Origin: an uncultured Actinomycetes bacterium
Lineage (GTDB): Bacteria; Actinomycetota; Actinomycetes; S36-B12
Reading direction: 5' to 3'
Assembly (NCBI GenBank): GCA_937902285.1
Contig: CALGTB010000115.1
Location: 1-5,979 of the forward strand
Length of the DNA: 5,979 nucleotides
Shown here: positions 1 through 5,589 of the stretch, piece after piece
Layout of the letters: each line of letters starts with the position of its first letter
Position numbering within the stretch: the first letter of the stretch is position 1
The notes under the pieces: model-generated
Seen by the model: only the letters and a program-made list of their open reading frames with translations
What the model was told of the DNA's origin: nothing
The model's database searches: none
Made by a program: the position numbers and the translations under genes

Positions 1-1183
1 TCGTGTTGGGCTCGGCTCCCACGAGGTAGTACCCCGTCACGTCCACGGTCACGTCGGCCCCACCCGCCGACGTAGTCAGGCCGATCGTGCCGTCGGACGC
101 GACCGGCACGATGGCCGATCCGCTCGCCCCCCGGTTCATCCGCACCCGCGCCACCACCGCACTGCCCTCCAGCCCGGGCACCCAGACGCTGATCTCGGCG
201 GGAGCGGTGGAGCCGAGCACCCGGACGGTGACCGCCACGGCCGCGACCCCGGTGTCCGGGACCCCGCCCTGCCCGGTGACCTTCGTCAGGATGCCGCCCT
301 GGTCGCCGTGCCAGCCCGACCGGTGCAGCCGGCAGGGCGCCTGCGGAACAGGCGCCGGCGCGGGGACCGCGAACGGGTCAGTCGGCACGTCGGCGGGACC
401 GTCGTCGTAGCCGCCCCACCCGGTGTAGGTGCCCTGGCTGAGGCCGAGGCCCTCGCGTGTGCTCAGCACGCGCACCGGCGGAACGGCCACGACATCAGCC
501 GCCCGCCCCGGCGAGGCCGGGCCGGCACCCGACCGGGGCGCCGGGCAGAACGCGGGGAGGGCCGTGCCGTCCCACATCGACGTGCGGCCGCTGGCACCGT
601 CCCACGTCAGCGAGATGTGGATGTGGTTGCGGTGACACGTCGTGTCGCTGCCGCGGCCCGGCGTGGAGAAGCAGTTGCGCAGCTCGGTCCAGCCGCGACC
701 GGTGTCGTAGGCGGCCCAGAAGCGGTCGTTCCAGCCGATGTACATGATCCCGAGCCGGGTGGCATTGCCGAAGGGCGTGCCTGCCGCGTCGGGGCCGAGC
801 AGCCAGGCGAGGAACGCCCGAGCATTGGCACGACCCTGCTTGCTGCGGATGCTCGTCATCCAGTCGATGGCGCGGCCGTCCTTGTGCTCGCTGGTCCCGC
901 CGATGCTGCACGCCCGCGTGAGGCCGATGCTCTGGTTCGAGCCGTACGTGCGGGTGATCAGGGCCGCGAGCGCCCGGGTGCCGGGACGGGGCGACGGCTG
1001 GCAGCGCTGCTGGGCCTCGTACACCGCCTGGGCGTCGTAGCCGGCAGGCAGCGCCTGGGTGATGACCGGCGCCGGGGCCGACGGGGCCTCGCGGACGGGT
1101 GCGGCGACTGCCGGGGCGCTGCCCAGGAGGCCGATGGTCGCGGCGAGGGCCACCAGGCCCAGGGCCGCGGAGCGGGGGTTCAT
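1..1183 (-). CDS. Secreted M15/ARB-07466-like peptidoglycan peptidase with C-terminal beta-module (C-terminus cut by window edge)
   Basis: The gene opens at ATG 1183 and reads without a stop for 394 codons to the left edge, so its end is not visible. Residues 1-28 look like a Sec signal peptide (MNPR, hydrophobic core, APAVAA). Residues about 50-215 carry the M15-type zinc-site pattern: GGTSEHKDGRAIDWM supplies H100 and D107 (HxxxxxxD), and CHRNHIHIS supplies H187/H189. This matches the ARB-07466/extensin-like D-Ala-D-Ala peptidase fold common in secreted actinobacterial proteins. Cysteines 61, 92, 171 and 183 could form disulfides. A Pro/Ala linker follows. Residues about 236-388 then resemble the actinobacterial beta-sandwich module running from a DTR-like motif (here STR) through GVPDTGV to VTVDVTGYY, which I infer binds the envelope. 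The likely role is trimming of peptidoglycan peptides outside the membrane. No Shine-Dalgarno precedes the start. The fold is fairly certain; the substrate is inferred. Confidence 0.85.
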   Translation of the reverse strand, partial: MNPRSAALGLVALAATIGLLGSAPAVAAPVREAPSAPAPVITQALPAGYDAQAVYEAQQRCQPSPRPGTRALAALITRTYGSNQSIGLTRACSIGGTSEHKDGRAIDWMTSIRSKQGRANARAFLAWLLGPDAAGTPFGNATRLGIMYIGWNDRFWAAYDTGRGWTELRNCFSTPGRGSDTTCHRNHIHISLTWDGASGRTSMWDGTALPAFCPAPRSGAGPASPGRAADVVAVPPVRVLSTREGLGLSQGTYTGWGGYDDGPADVPTDPFAVPAPAPVPQAPCRLHRSGWHGDQGGILTKVTGQGGVPDTGVAAVAVTVRVLGSTAPAEISVWVPGLEGSAVVARVRMNRGASGSAIVPVASDGTIGLTTSAGGADVTVDVTGYYLVGAEPNT

Positions 1184-1202
1184 ACCGGGGGTATCGGCTC
1201 GC

Positions 1203-1243
1203 GAGAAGGGGCGGGGAGGCATCTCGCCTCCCCGCCCCTTCTC
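1203..1243 (-). terminator. Perfect 18-bp stem-loop, likely terminator of the FAS1 gene
   Basis: GAGAAGGGGCGGGGAGGC (1203-1220) pairs without mismatch with 1226-1243 across a 5-nt loop (ATCTC). On the minus strand the hairpin begins 16 nt after the TAG stop of the FAS1 lipoprotein gene. There is no T-run after it, as is usual for actinobacterial terminators. It ends only 19 nt before the ATG of the peptidase gene, so it could also act as a leader structure for that gene. Confidence 0.75.
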
Positions 1244-1259
1244 TCCCCAAGCCGCAGGA

Positions 1260-1859
1260 CTACTGGAGGAGGGCGGCCGGGTCGACGTCCGGCGGCAGGA
1301 TGACCGCGTCGATGACGTGGATGACGCCGTTCGAGGCGACGATGTCGGCCTGGACGACCTTGGCGCCGTTGACGGTCACACCGTCAGCGGTCGACAGGGC
1401 GACCGTCTGGCCCTCGACCGTCGCGACGTCGCCGTCGGTGACGTCAGCGGCCATGACCGCGCCGGGGACGACGTGGTAGGTCAGGATCTTGGCCAGGACG
1501 TCCTTGTTCTCCGGGAGGAGCAGGGCGTCGAGCACGCCGGCGGGCAGGGCGGCGAACGCCTCGTCGGTGGGCGCGAAGACGGTGAACGGACCCTCACCCT
1601 GGAGCGTCTCGACCAGGCCGGCGGCCGTGACGGCGGCGACGAGGGTGGAGAACCCGTCGGTGGTGCTGGCGATGGACACGATGTCCTCGGCGGCCGGCAT
1701 GGACTCCTCGGCTGCCATGGACTCCTCAGCCATCGTCTCCTCGGCGGATGCCGAAGCAGCGGGTGCGGTGGAGGATGACTCGGACGAGCTAGAGCTCCCG
1801 CACGCGGCGAGCAGCAGGCTGGCTGCGATGGCAGCAACAGCAAGCGAGACCTTCTTCAC
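1260..1859 (-). CDS. FAS1 (fasciclin) domain lipoprotein, MPT83/MPT70-like
   Basis: This is a complete 199-aa protein starting at GTG 1859. GGAGG (1866-1870) lies 6 nt upstream of the start. Residues 1-20 are a lipoprotein signal (MKK, hydrophobic core, LLAAC with C20 as the lipidated cysteine), so the product should be anchored to the outer face of the membrane. Residues 21-58 form a Ser/Ala/Glu linker with EESM repeats. Residues about 59-195 are one FAS1 domain: H1 motif FTVFAPTDEAFAAL (92-105), the conserved YHVVPG (128-133) and the H2 motif NGVIHVIDAVILPP (177-190). FAS1 domains mediate adhesion or protein contacts; mycobacterial relatives MPT70/MPT83 are SigK-regulated surface antigens. 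A SigK-like promoter sits upstream and a hairpin terminator follows, so it is probably transcribed alone. Family assignment is very sure; ligand unknown. Confidence 0.95.
   Translation of the reverse strand: MKKVSLAVAAIAASLLLAACGSSSSSESSSTAPAASASAEETMAEESMAAEESMPAAEDIVSIASTTDGFSTLVAAVTAAGLVETLQGEGPFTVFAPTDEAFAALPAGVLDALLLPENKDVLAKILTYHVVPGAVMAADVTDGDVATVEGQTVALSTADGVTVNGAKVVQADIVASNGVIHVIDAVILPPDVDPAALLQ
1698..1745 (-). repeat. Short imperfect tandem repeat encoding the EESM linker
   Basis: Three consecutive units begin with CAT on the plus strand: 18 nt at 1698-1715, 15 nt at 1716-1730 and 15 nt at 1731-1745. Each contains a CTCCTC core. On the coding strand they give the repeated (A)EESM/EETM pattern (residues about 39-54) between the lipobox and the FAS1 domain. 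The array is in frame, so unit gain or loss would change linker length without breaking the gene. Confidence 0.7.
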
Positions 1860-1865
1860 GGATGA

Positions 1866-1870
1866 CCTCC
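1866..1870 (-). promoter_or_regulatory. Ribosome binding site of the FAS1 lipoprotein gene
   Basis: GGAGG on the minus strand with a 6-nt spacer to GTG 1859. It fixes the GTG start, which gives a perfect lipoprotein signal beginning MKK. This is the only textbook Shine-Dalgarno sequence before a gene in the window. Confidence 0.85.
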
Positions 1871-1895
1871 AGGTAGTTGGTGCGTGTAACTACCT
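1871..1895 (-). promoter_or_regulatory. Inverted repeat in the FAS1 leader (operator or mRNA hairpin)
   Basis: AGGTAGTT (1871-1878) and AACTACCT (1888-1895) are perfect 8-bp inverted arms around a 9-nt loop. On the coding strand the second arm directly abuts the GGAGG ribosome site. The element sits just downstream of the proposed -10 and would cover the start point and the 5' leader. It could bind a repressor or form an RNA hairpin affecting ribosome access; the sequence does not decide between them. Confidence 0.45.
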
Positions 1896-1923
1896 CTTCG
1901 GCCTCACGACCCCGGGTGGATGC
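1896..1923 (-). promoter_or_regulatory. SigK-like ECF promoter of the FAS1 lipoprotein gene
   Basis: On the minus strand GCATCC (1918-1923) is followed after 16 nt by CCGAAG (1896-1901). As I recall it, the mycobacterial SigK consensus is CCATCC, 16-17 nt, CCGAAT, so 5 of 6 bases match in each box with correct spacing. SigK controls the FAS1 antigens MPT70 and MPT83 in Mycobacterium tuberculosis, which fits the gene downstream. A start about 7 nt past the -10 would give a leader of roughly 30 nt that includes the GGAGG site. No sigma factor gene lies in the window to confirm it. Confidence 0.5.
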
Positions 1924-1940
1924 ACCCCGCAGGAAATTTC

Positions 1941-2390
1941 TCAGCCGCGCGGGCAGGCCGGCCCCGGAGGCGTCGACGTGGCGGCGGCCACCGCGCCCTC
2001 CCAGTCCTTCGTGCGGCTCGCGTCAGCCAGGGCCAGCAGCTGCGCCTCCGACCTCAGGTGGTCCGCGCCCTCACGGGCGCCGAGCCAGACGGCCGTCCAC
2101 AGGTGGTCGAAGAGGGCGGTGGCACGGTCGACCACGGGCGCGTCGAACTCCCCGGGCCCGGAGACCTCGAGCGCCACCCACAGCTGGCCGTCCTCGACGG
2201 ACACCTGCCCACGAGCCTCGTGCGGCGAGCGGGCCAGGGTCGGCCGGGCGAGGACGAGGGCCGGTCCGGCCAGCGCGCCGGCGTCCTCGGGAGACAGGGA
2301 CTGCTGGGCCGAGAGCTCGACGGAGAAGCCGACCTCGTCGACCATGGGCTCCGAGAGGGTCGGACGCACGTGCAGCACGCTGGTCTCCAC
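1941..2390 (-). CDS. Conserved-looking hypothetical protein, 149 aa
   Basis: I do not recognise this family. The frame opens at GTG 2390, the first ATG/GTG/TTG after an in-frame TGA upstream, and ends at TGA 1941. The product is acidic and soluble, with no signal peptide or membrane segment. Residues 1-75 alternate polar and hydrophobic positions, suggesting beta strands (for example QVSVEDGQLWVALEVSG). Residues about 87-140 look helical (DRATALFDHLWTAVWLGARE, then a stretch around AQLLALADA). It is accepted as real because its composition is protein-like and it fills the space between FAS1 and the divergent SDR. No Shine-Dalgarno precedes GTG 2390; a TACCGT -10-like hexamer 7 nt upstream would allow a leaderless message. 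An internal ATG at residue 16 is an alternative start. It ends 17 bp before the proposed FAS1 -35 box. Confidence 0.7.
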   Translation of the reverse strand: METSVLHVRPTLSEPMVDEVGFSVELSAQQSLSPEDAGALAGPALVLARPTLARSPHEARGQVSVEDGQLWVALEVSGPGEFDAPVVDRATALFDHLWTAVWLGAREGADHLRSEAQLLALADASRTKDWEGAVAAATSTPPGPACPRG

Positions 2391-2397
2391 ACCATCA

Positions 2398-2403
2398 ACG
2401 GTA
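2398..2403 (-). promoter_or_regulatory. Candidate -10 (TACCGT) for a leaderless hypothetical gene
   Basis: TACCGT on the minus strand fits TAnnnT and ends 7 nt before GTG 2390, so transcription could begin at the start codon. The -35 at 17-nt spacing (GGGCAA) is poor. Support is mainly positional, together with the absence of a ribosome site. Confidence 0.25.
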
Positions 2404-2438
2404 GAAGCCCGCCTGCCTCGTTGCCCGGGTGGCCGGGA

Positions 2439-2456
2439 GTGTTCACGCAGTGTTCA
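2439..2456. promoter_or_regulatory. Direct repeat AGTGTTCA, candidate regulator site in the divergent intergenic region
   Basis: AGTGTTCA occurs at 2439-2446 and again at 2449-2456, a 10-bp period that puts both copies on the same face of the helix. It lies between the hypothetical gene and the SDR gene, centred about 58 bp upstream of the proposed minus-strand start and 70 bp upstream of the plus-strand one. This arrangement suits a transcription factor. The regulator is unknown, and chance cannot be excluded. Confidence 0.35.
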
Positions 2457-2505
2457 GGTGCCCGTCCCCCGGGCTCTTCCTCGGCACTGACGACCCCCTG
2501 CGGTG

Positions 2506-2511
2506 TATAAC
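2506..2511 (+). promoter_or_regulatory. -10 box TATAAC placing the SDR transcript start at its ATG
   Basis: TATAAC differs from TATAAT at one base and stands out in GC-rich DNA. A 6-nt spacer (GACCCG) separates it from ATG 2518, so transcription starting about 7 nt downstream would begin at the A of the start codon. There is no purine-rich ribosome site before the ATG. Leaderless messages are common in actinobacteria. No good -35 is visible at 17 nt. Confidence 0.5.
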
Positions 2512-2517
2512 GACCCG

Positions 2518-3288
2518 ATGAGCAACCAGCGGATCGTGGTCACCGGAGCGGGCAACGGGATCGGACGGGCGATCGCCCGCCGCATGGCAGCCGAGGGGGC
2601 CCAGGTCGTCGTCAACGACCTCGATGCCGCCGCGGCCCAGGCGGTCGCCGACGAGATCGGCGGTATGGCCTGGGGCGGCGACGCGGCCAGCGAGGCCGGG
2701 GTGGCGGCGCTGATCGAGGCAGCTACGGCGCACCTCGGCGAGATCGACGTCTTCTTCGCGAACGCGGGCATCGAGGTGGGTGTCGGCCTGGACGCGTCCG
2801 AGGCCGACTGGCAGCGCTCGATGGACGTCAACGTGATGGCGCACATCCGCGCGGCCCGGCTCCTGGTGCCCGGCTGGCTCGAGCGCGGGCAGGGGCGATT
2901 CGTCGTGACCGCGTCGGCCGCCGGGCTGCTCATGATGCTGGGCAGCGCGCCGTACTCCGTGAGCAAGCACTCCGCTGTCGCGTTCGCCGAATGGCTGTCG
3001 GCGACCTACGGCAACCGCGGGATCGTCGTGCAGGCGATCTGCCCGCAGGGAGTGCGCACCCGGATGCTCGAGGACGCCGGGCCCATCGCCGACATCCTCA
3101 TCCGCGATGCCGCACTGGAGCCGGAGGACGTGGCCGAGTCGGTGTGGCAGGCGCTGCAGGGTGACCAGTTCCTCATCCTGCCCCACCCCGAGGTGGCCGA
3201 CTACTACGTCGCCCGGGCCGCCACCACCGACACGTGGCTGCGCGGCATGCGCAAGCTCCAGGGCCGTCTGGACGCGTTCACGGGGTAG
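2518..3288 (+). CDS. Classical short-chain dehydrogenase/reductase (SDR)
   Basis: This is a complete 256-aa Rossmann-fold oxidoreductase, the usual size for classical SDRs. The nucleotide-binding motif TGAGNGIG is at residues 9-16. D34 at the end of the second strand (VVVNDLD) suggests NAD(H) rather than NADP(H). ANAG is at 81-84. The catalytic tetrad is N105, S133, Y146 and K150 (YSVSK). The post-catalytic loop reads CPQGVRT (175-181) instead of the common PG pair. The C-terminal part (LPHPEVADYYVARAA, then a Trp/Arg-containing tail) probably shapes the substrate pocket. It is cytoplasmic; the substrate cannot be told from sequence. ATG 2518 is chosen over GTG 2503 because TATAAC would overlap the longer form and the Rossmann strand starts right after MSNQR. 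It stands alone on the plus strand and converges on the Ig-repeat gene. Confidence 0.95.
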   Translation: MSNQRIVVTGAGNGIGRAIARRMAAEGAQVVVNDLDAAAAQAVADEIGGMAWGGDAASEAGVAALIEAATAHLGEIDVFFANAGIEVGVGLDASEADWQRSMDVNVMAHIRAARLLVPGWLERGQGRFVVTASAAGLLMMLGSAPYSVSKHSAVAFAEWLSATYGNRGIVVQAICPQGVRTRMLEDAGPIADILIRDAALEPEDVAESVWQALQGDQFLILPHPEVADYYVARAATTDTWLRGMRKLQGRLDAFTG

Positions 3289-5479
3289 CGGTGCGCGGCC
3301 CGACAGCGAGCTTGACGTAGCGCGTGTCGACGTCCGGATCGTCGGACACGAACGCGACCGGGTAGGTGCCGGCGCGCGTGAGCGAGACGACCGGCGGCGT
3401 GGCCAGCCCGTCTTCGTCGGCAGTGACCTCGGCCACGTCCGCGTAGACGCCCTTCACCTTCACCCGCATCAGGTAGGTCGCGTCCGGCTCGAGCCCGCGC
3501 ACCGTGAGGGCGACGGCCTGGCCGGCCGTGGACTTCACCACCGGGGCCTTCGAGAGCGACTGGCCCACAGGCTTGCGCATCACGCGCAGCGTCGCGGCCT
3601 CTGCCTGCTCGAGGCTGACGAGCCACAGTCCCGGGGCCACGGCGACGGGCTCCTCGGCGTTGCCCGACGCGTCGACGTCCGACGCCTCCTCATCCGGGTC
3701 CGTCGACGTGCCGCCGGACGAGGCGGCCGCCACGGTGATGGTGATCGTCGCGGTCGCGGACCCTCCCCCGGACCCGGTCGCCGTGATCGTCACGCGGGTG
3801 GCCGACTGGGCGGCGGTCGGCGTCCCCGAGACGACGCCCGTCGTCGTGCTGAGGACGAGCCCGGCCGGCAGTGCGGGTGATGCGCTGAACGTCCGCGTGC
3901 CCGCGATGCCCGAAGCGGTGTACACCCGGGTCGACGTGATCGCCCTGCCCACCGTCGCCGACACCGTCTGCGTCGACGGCGACAGCGAGGCCGCCGACAC
4001 CGTGATGGTGATCGTCGCCGTGGCCGACCCGGCATCGGCACCCGTGGCGGTGAGGGTGATGCGCGTGGACGACTGGGAGGCAGTCGGGGTGCCCGACACG
4101 ACGCCGCTCGCGGTGTCGAGCGTCAGGCCCGCCGGCAGCGTGCCCGACGTCACCGCGTAGGTCTTCGTCCCGACGATGCCCGTGCTGGTGAACGTGCGTG
4201 TCGCCGTGATCGCGGTGTTCACGGTCGCCGACACTGTCTGCGTCGACGGCGACAGCGAGGCCGCCGCAACGGTGATCGTGATCGTCGCGGTGGCCGTGGC
4301 CGTACCGGTGGCCGTGATGGTGACGGCGGCCGCGCTCTGCGACGCGGTGGGCGTGCCCGACACGACGCCGGTGGAGGTGTCGAGGCTGAGCCCGGTCGGC
4401 AGCGTGCCCGTTGTCACCGCGTAGGTGATCGGCGCGGTGAGACCGGTCGCCGTGAAGGCGGTGGTGGCCGTGATCGCCGTGTTGACGGTGGCGGAGACGG
4501 TCTGCGTCGACGGCGACAGCGAGGCCGCGGTGGTGACGGTGAACGAGATGGTGGCGGTGGCCGTCAGCGCCGTGCCCGCCGTGGAGTCGGTCGCGGTGAT
4601 CGTCACGCTGGCAGCCGACTGGGCCGTCGTGGGGGTCCCGGACACGACGCCGGTCGTCGTCGACAGCGTCAGCCCGGCCGGGAGGGTCCCCGACGTCACG
4701 GCATAGGTGACGGGCGCCGCCAGTCCGGTCGGGGTGTAGGCCGTGGTCGCCGTGATCGCCGATCCGGTCGTGGCCGACACCGTCTGGCTGGCCGGGGCGA
4801 TGGACTCCGACCGCACCGTGAAGGTGATGGTGGCGGTTGCCGATCCCGCGCCCGACCCCGTCGCCGTGATCGTGACGGGTGACGCAGCCTGGACGGCGGT
4901 GGGCGTGCCGGTCACGACCCCTGTCGACGACGCCAGGGTCAGGCCCGCGGGCAGCGTGCCCGACGTCACCGCGTACGACACGGTGCCCACGAAACCGCTC
5001 GTCGTGAAGGCCGTAGTCGCGGTGAGTGCGGCATTGGCCGAGCCGGACACCGACTGCGTCGCCGGCGAGATCGACGCCGCCGCGATGGTGATGGCGATAG
5101 TCGCGGTGGCGGTCAGCGGAGTGCCCGCCGTCGAATCGGTGGCGGTGACGGTGACGGTGACCGCCGGGTCCTGCACGACGCTCGCGGTGCCGAACACGAC
5201 GCCGGTGCTGGTGTTGAGGGACAGTCCCGTGGGGAGGGTCCCGGACGTGATCGCGTAGGTGACGGGGGCCGTCATCCCCGCGGGCGTGAAGGAGGTGGTC
5301 GGGGTGATGGCCGTGTTGACCGTGCCCGACACGGTCTGCGTGGCCGGGGTGATCGAACCCACGGCCACGGCCGCCGGGGCGGCGACCAGGCCCAGCCCTG
5401 CCAGGAGGGCCAGCGCGAGAGCGACGACGGCGGCGCGCACGACACCGCGAGGTCGCCGCACGCTCACTCCATCGCCCAC
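3278..5479 (-). CDS. Secreted protein with six tandem He_PIG Ig-like repeats
   Basis: The 733-aa product has a signal peptide (residues 1-39: Arg-rich start, long Ala/Leu/Val core, APAAVA). Six repeats of 88-94 residues follow: 42-135, 136-225, 226-319, 320-407, 408-497 and 498-587. Each carries the He_PIG (PF05345) signature YAVTSGTLPAGLTL...TGVVSGTPT and ends in ATATITITV. The repeats are very rich in Thr, Ser and Ala with few charges. Residues 588-612 are an acidic linker, and 613-733 are an unassigned beta-rich tail, part of it fibronectin-III-like (VRGLEPDATYLMRVKVKG). There is no LPXTG, transmembrane anchor or catalytic motif, so it is probably secreted or wall-associated as an adhesin or scaffold. 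GTG 5479 is the longest start; GTG 5461 (residue 7) has GGAG 5 nt upstream and may be the true one. Its 3' end overlaps the SDR by 11 bp. Confidence 0.9.
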   Translation of the reverse strand: MGDGVSVRRPRGVVRAAVVALALALLAGLGLVAAPAAVAVGSITPATQTVSGTVNTAITPTTSFTPAGMTAPVTYAITSGTLPTGLSLNTSTGVVFGTASVVQDPAVTVTVTATDSTAGTPLTATATIAITIAAASISPATQSVSGSANAALTATTAFTTSGFVGTVSYAVTSGTLPAGLTLASSTGVVTGTPTAVQAASPVTITATGSGAGSATATITFTVRSESIAPASQTVSATTGSAITATTAYTPTGLAAPVTYAVTSGTLPAGLTLSTTTGVVSGTPTTAQSAASVTITATDSTAGTALTATATISFTVTTAASLSPSTQTVSATVNTAITATTAFTATGLTAPITYAVTTGTLPTGLSLDTSTGVVSGTPTASQSAAAVTITATGTATATATITITVAAASLSPSTQTVSATVNTAITATRTFTSTGIVGTKTYAVTSGTLPAGLTLDTASGVVSGTPTASQSSTRITLTATGADAGSATATITITVSAASLSPSTQTVSATVGRAITSTRVYTASGIAGTRTFSASPALPAGLVLSTTTGVVSGTPTAAQSATRVTITATGSGGGSATATITITVAAASSGGTSTDPDEEASDVDASGNAEEPVAVAPGLWLVSLEQAEAATLRVMRKPVGQSLSKAPVVKSTAGQAVALTVRGLEPDATYLMRVKVKGVYADVAEVTADEDGLATPPVVSLTRAGTYPVAFVSDDPDVDTRYVKLAVGPRTATP
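3719..5356 (-). repeat. Six tandem 264-282 bp repeats coding for He_PIG domains
   Basis: The units are 5075-5356, 4805-5074, 4523-4804, 4259-4522, 3989-4258 and 3719-3988, in coding order one to six. The first three diverge in sequence and in how they begin (SITPATQ, SISPATQ, SIAPASQ). The last three all begin SLSPSTQTVSATV. A 29-nt DNA segment encoding that junction is identical at 3966-3994, 4236-4264 and 4500-4528, spaced 270 and 264 bp. The pattern suggests recent duplication or gene conversion at the C-terminal side of the array. Confidence 0.9.
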
Positions 5480-5559
5480 CCCTGCAGTACAACACAGGGC
5501 CGCACGGCGGGCCAGAGGCCGGGGGTGGACGTCAGGGGAACAACGGGAGGAACAGGATG

Positions 5560-5589
5560 GCCACGTTGGTCGCCGGCCGGACGCGTGGC
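5560..5589 (-). terminator. Weak stem after the PPOX stop, possible terminator
   Basis: GCCACG (5560-5565) and CGTGGC (5584-5589) are 6-bp inverted arms starting directly after the TGA of the PPOX gene, with the self-complementary CCGGCCGG between them. The stem is short and the loop long, and there is no T-run. The rest of the 110-bp gap (5480-5589) shows no clear promoter for the Ig-repeat gene. Confidence 0.2.

Noticed and set aside
308..1303. Long plus-strand frame across the peptidase gene
   Set aside because: It is an Arg/Gly/Ala-rich translation with no motif, opposite a gene with a signal peptide and zinc-binding motifs. It is a typical high-GC shadow frame.
2443..3186. Minus-strand 247-codon frame opposite the SDR gene
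   Set aside because: Its composition is dominated by Arg, His, Gly and Asp and it lacks motifs, whereas the plus strand has the full SDR catalytic tetrad.
3504..5258. Series of long open plus-strand frames across the Ig-repeat array, with periodic Val/Ala-rich translations
   Set aside because: They are the complement of the repeated minus-strand codons and end periodically where the repeats' conserved YAVTSG codons give TAG on the other strand. The signal peptide and He_PIG motifs lie only on the minus strand.
5480..5499. CCCTG / CAGGG inverted arms just upstream of the Ig-repeat gene
   Set aside because: The arms are only 5 bp with a 10-nt gap, too short to distinguish from chance at this GC content.
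5555..5560. Perfect CCATCC on the minus strand upstream of the Ig-repeat gene, as in a SigK -35
   Set aside because: At 16-17 nt downstream there is CCCCTG / CCCTGA, not CCGAAT, so only one of the two required boxes is present.
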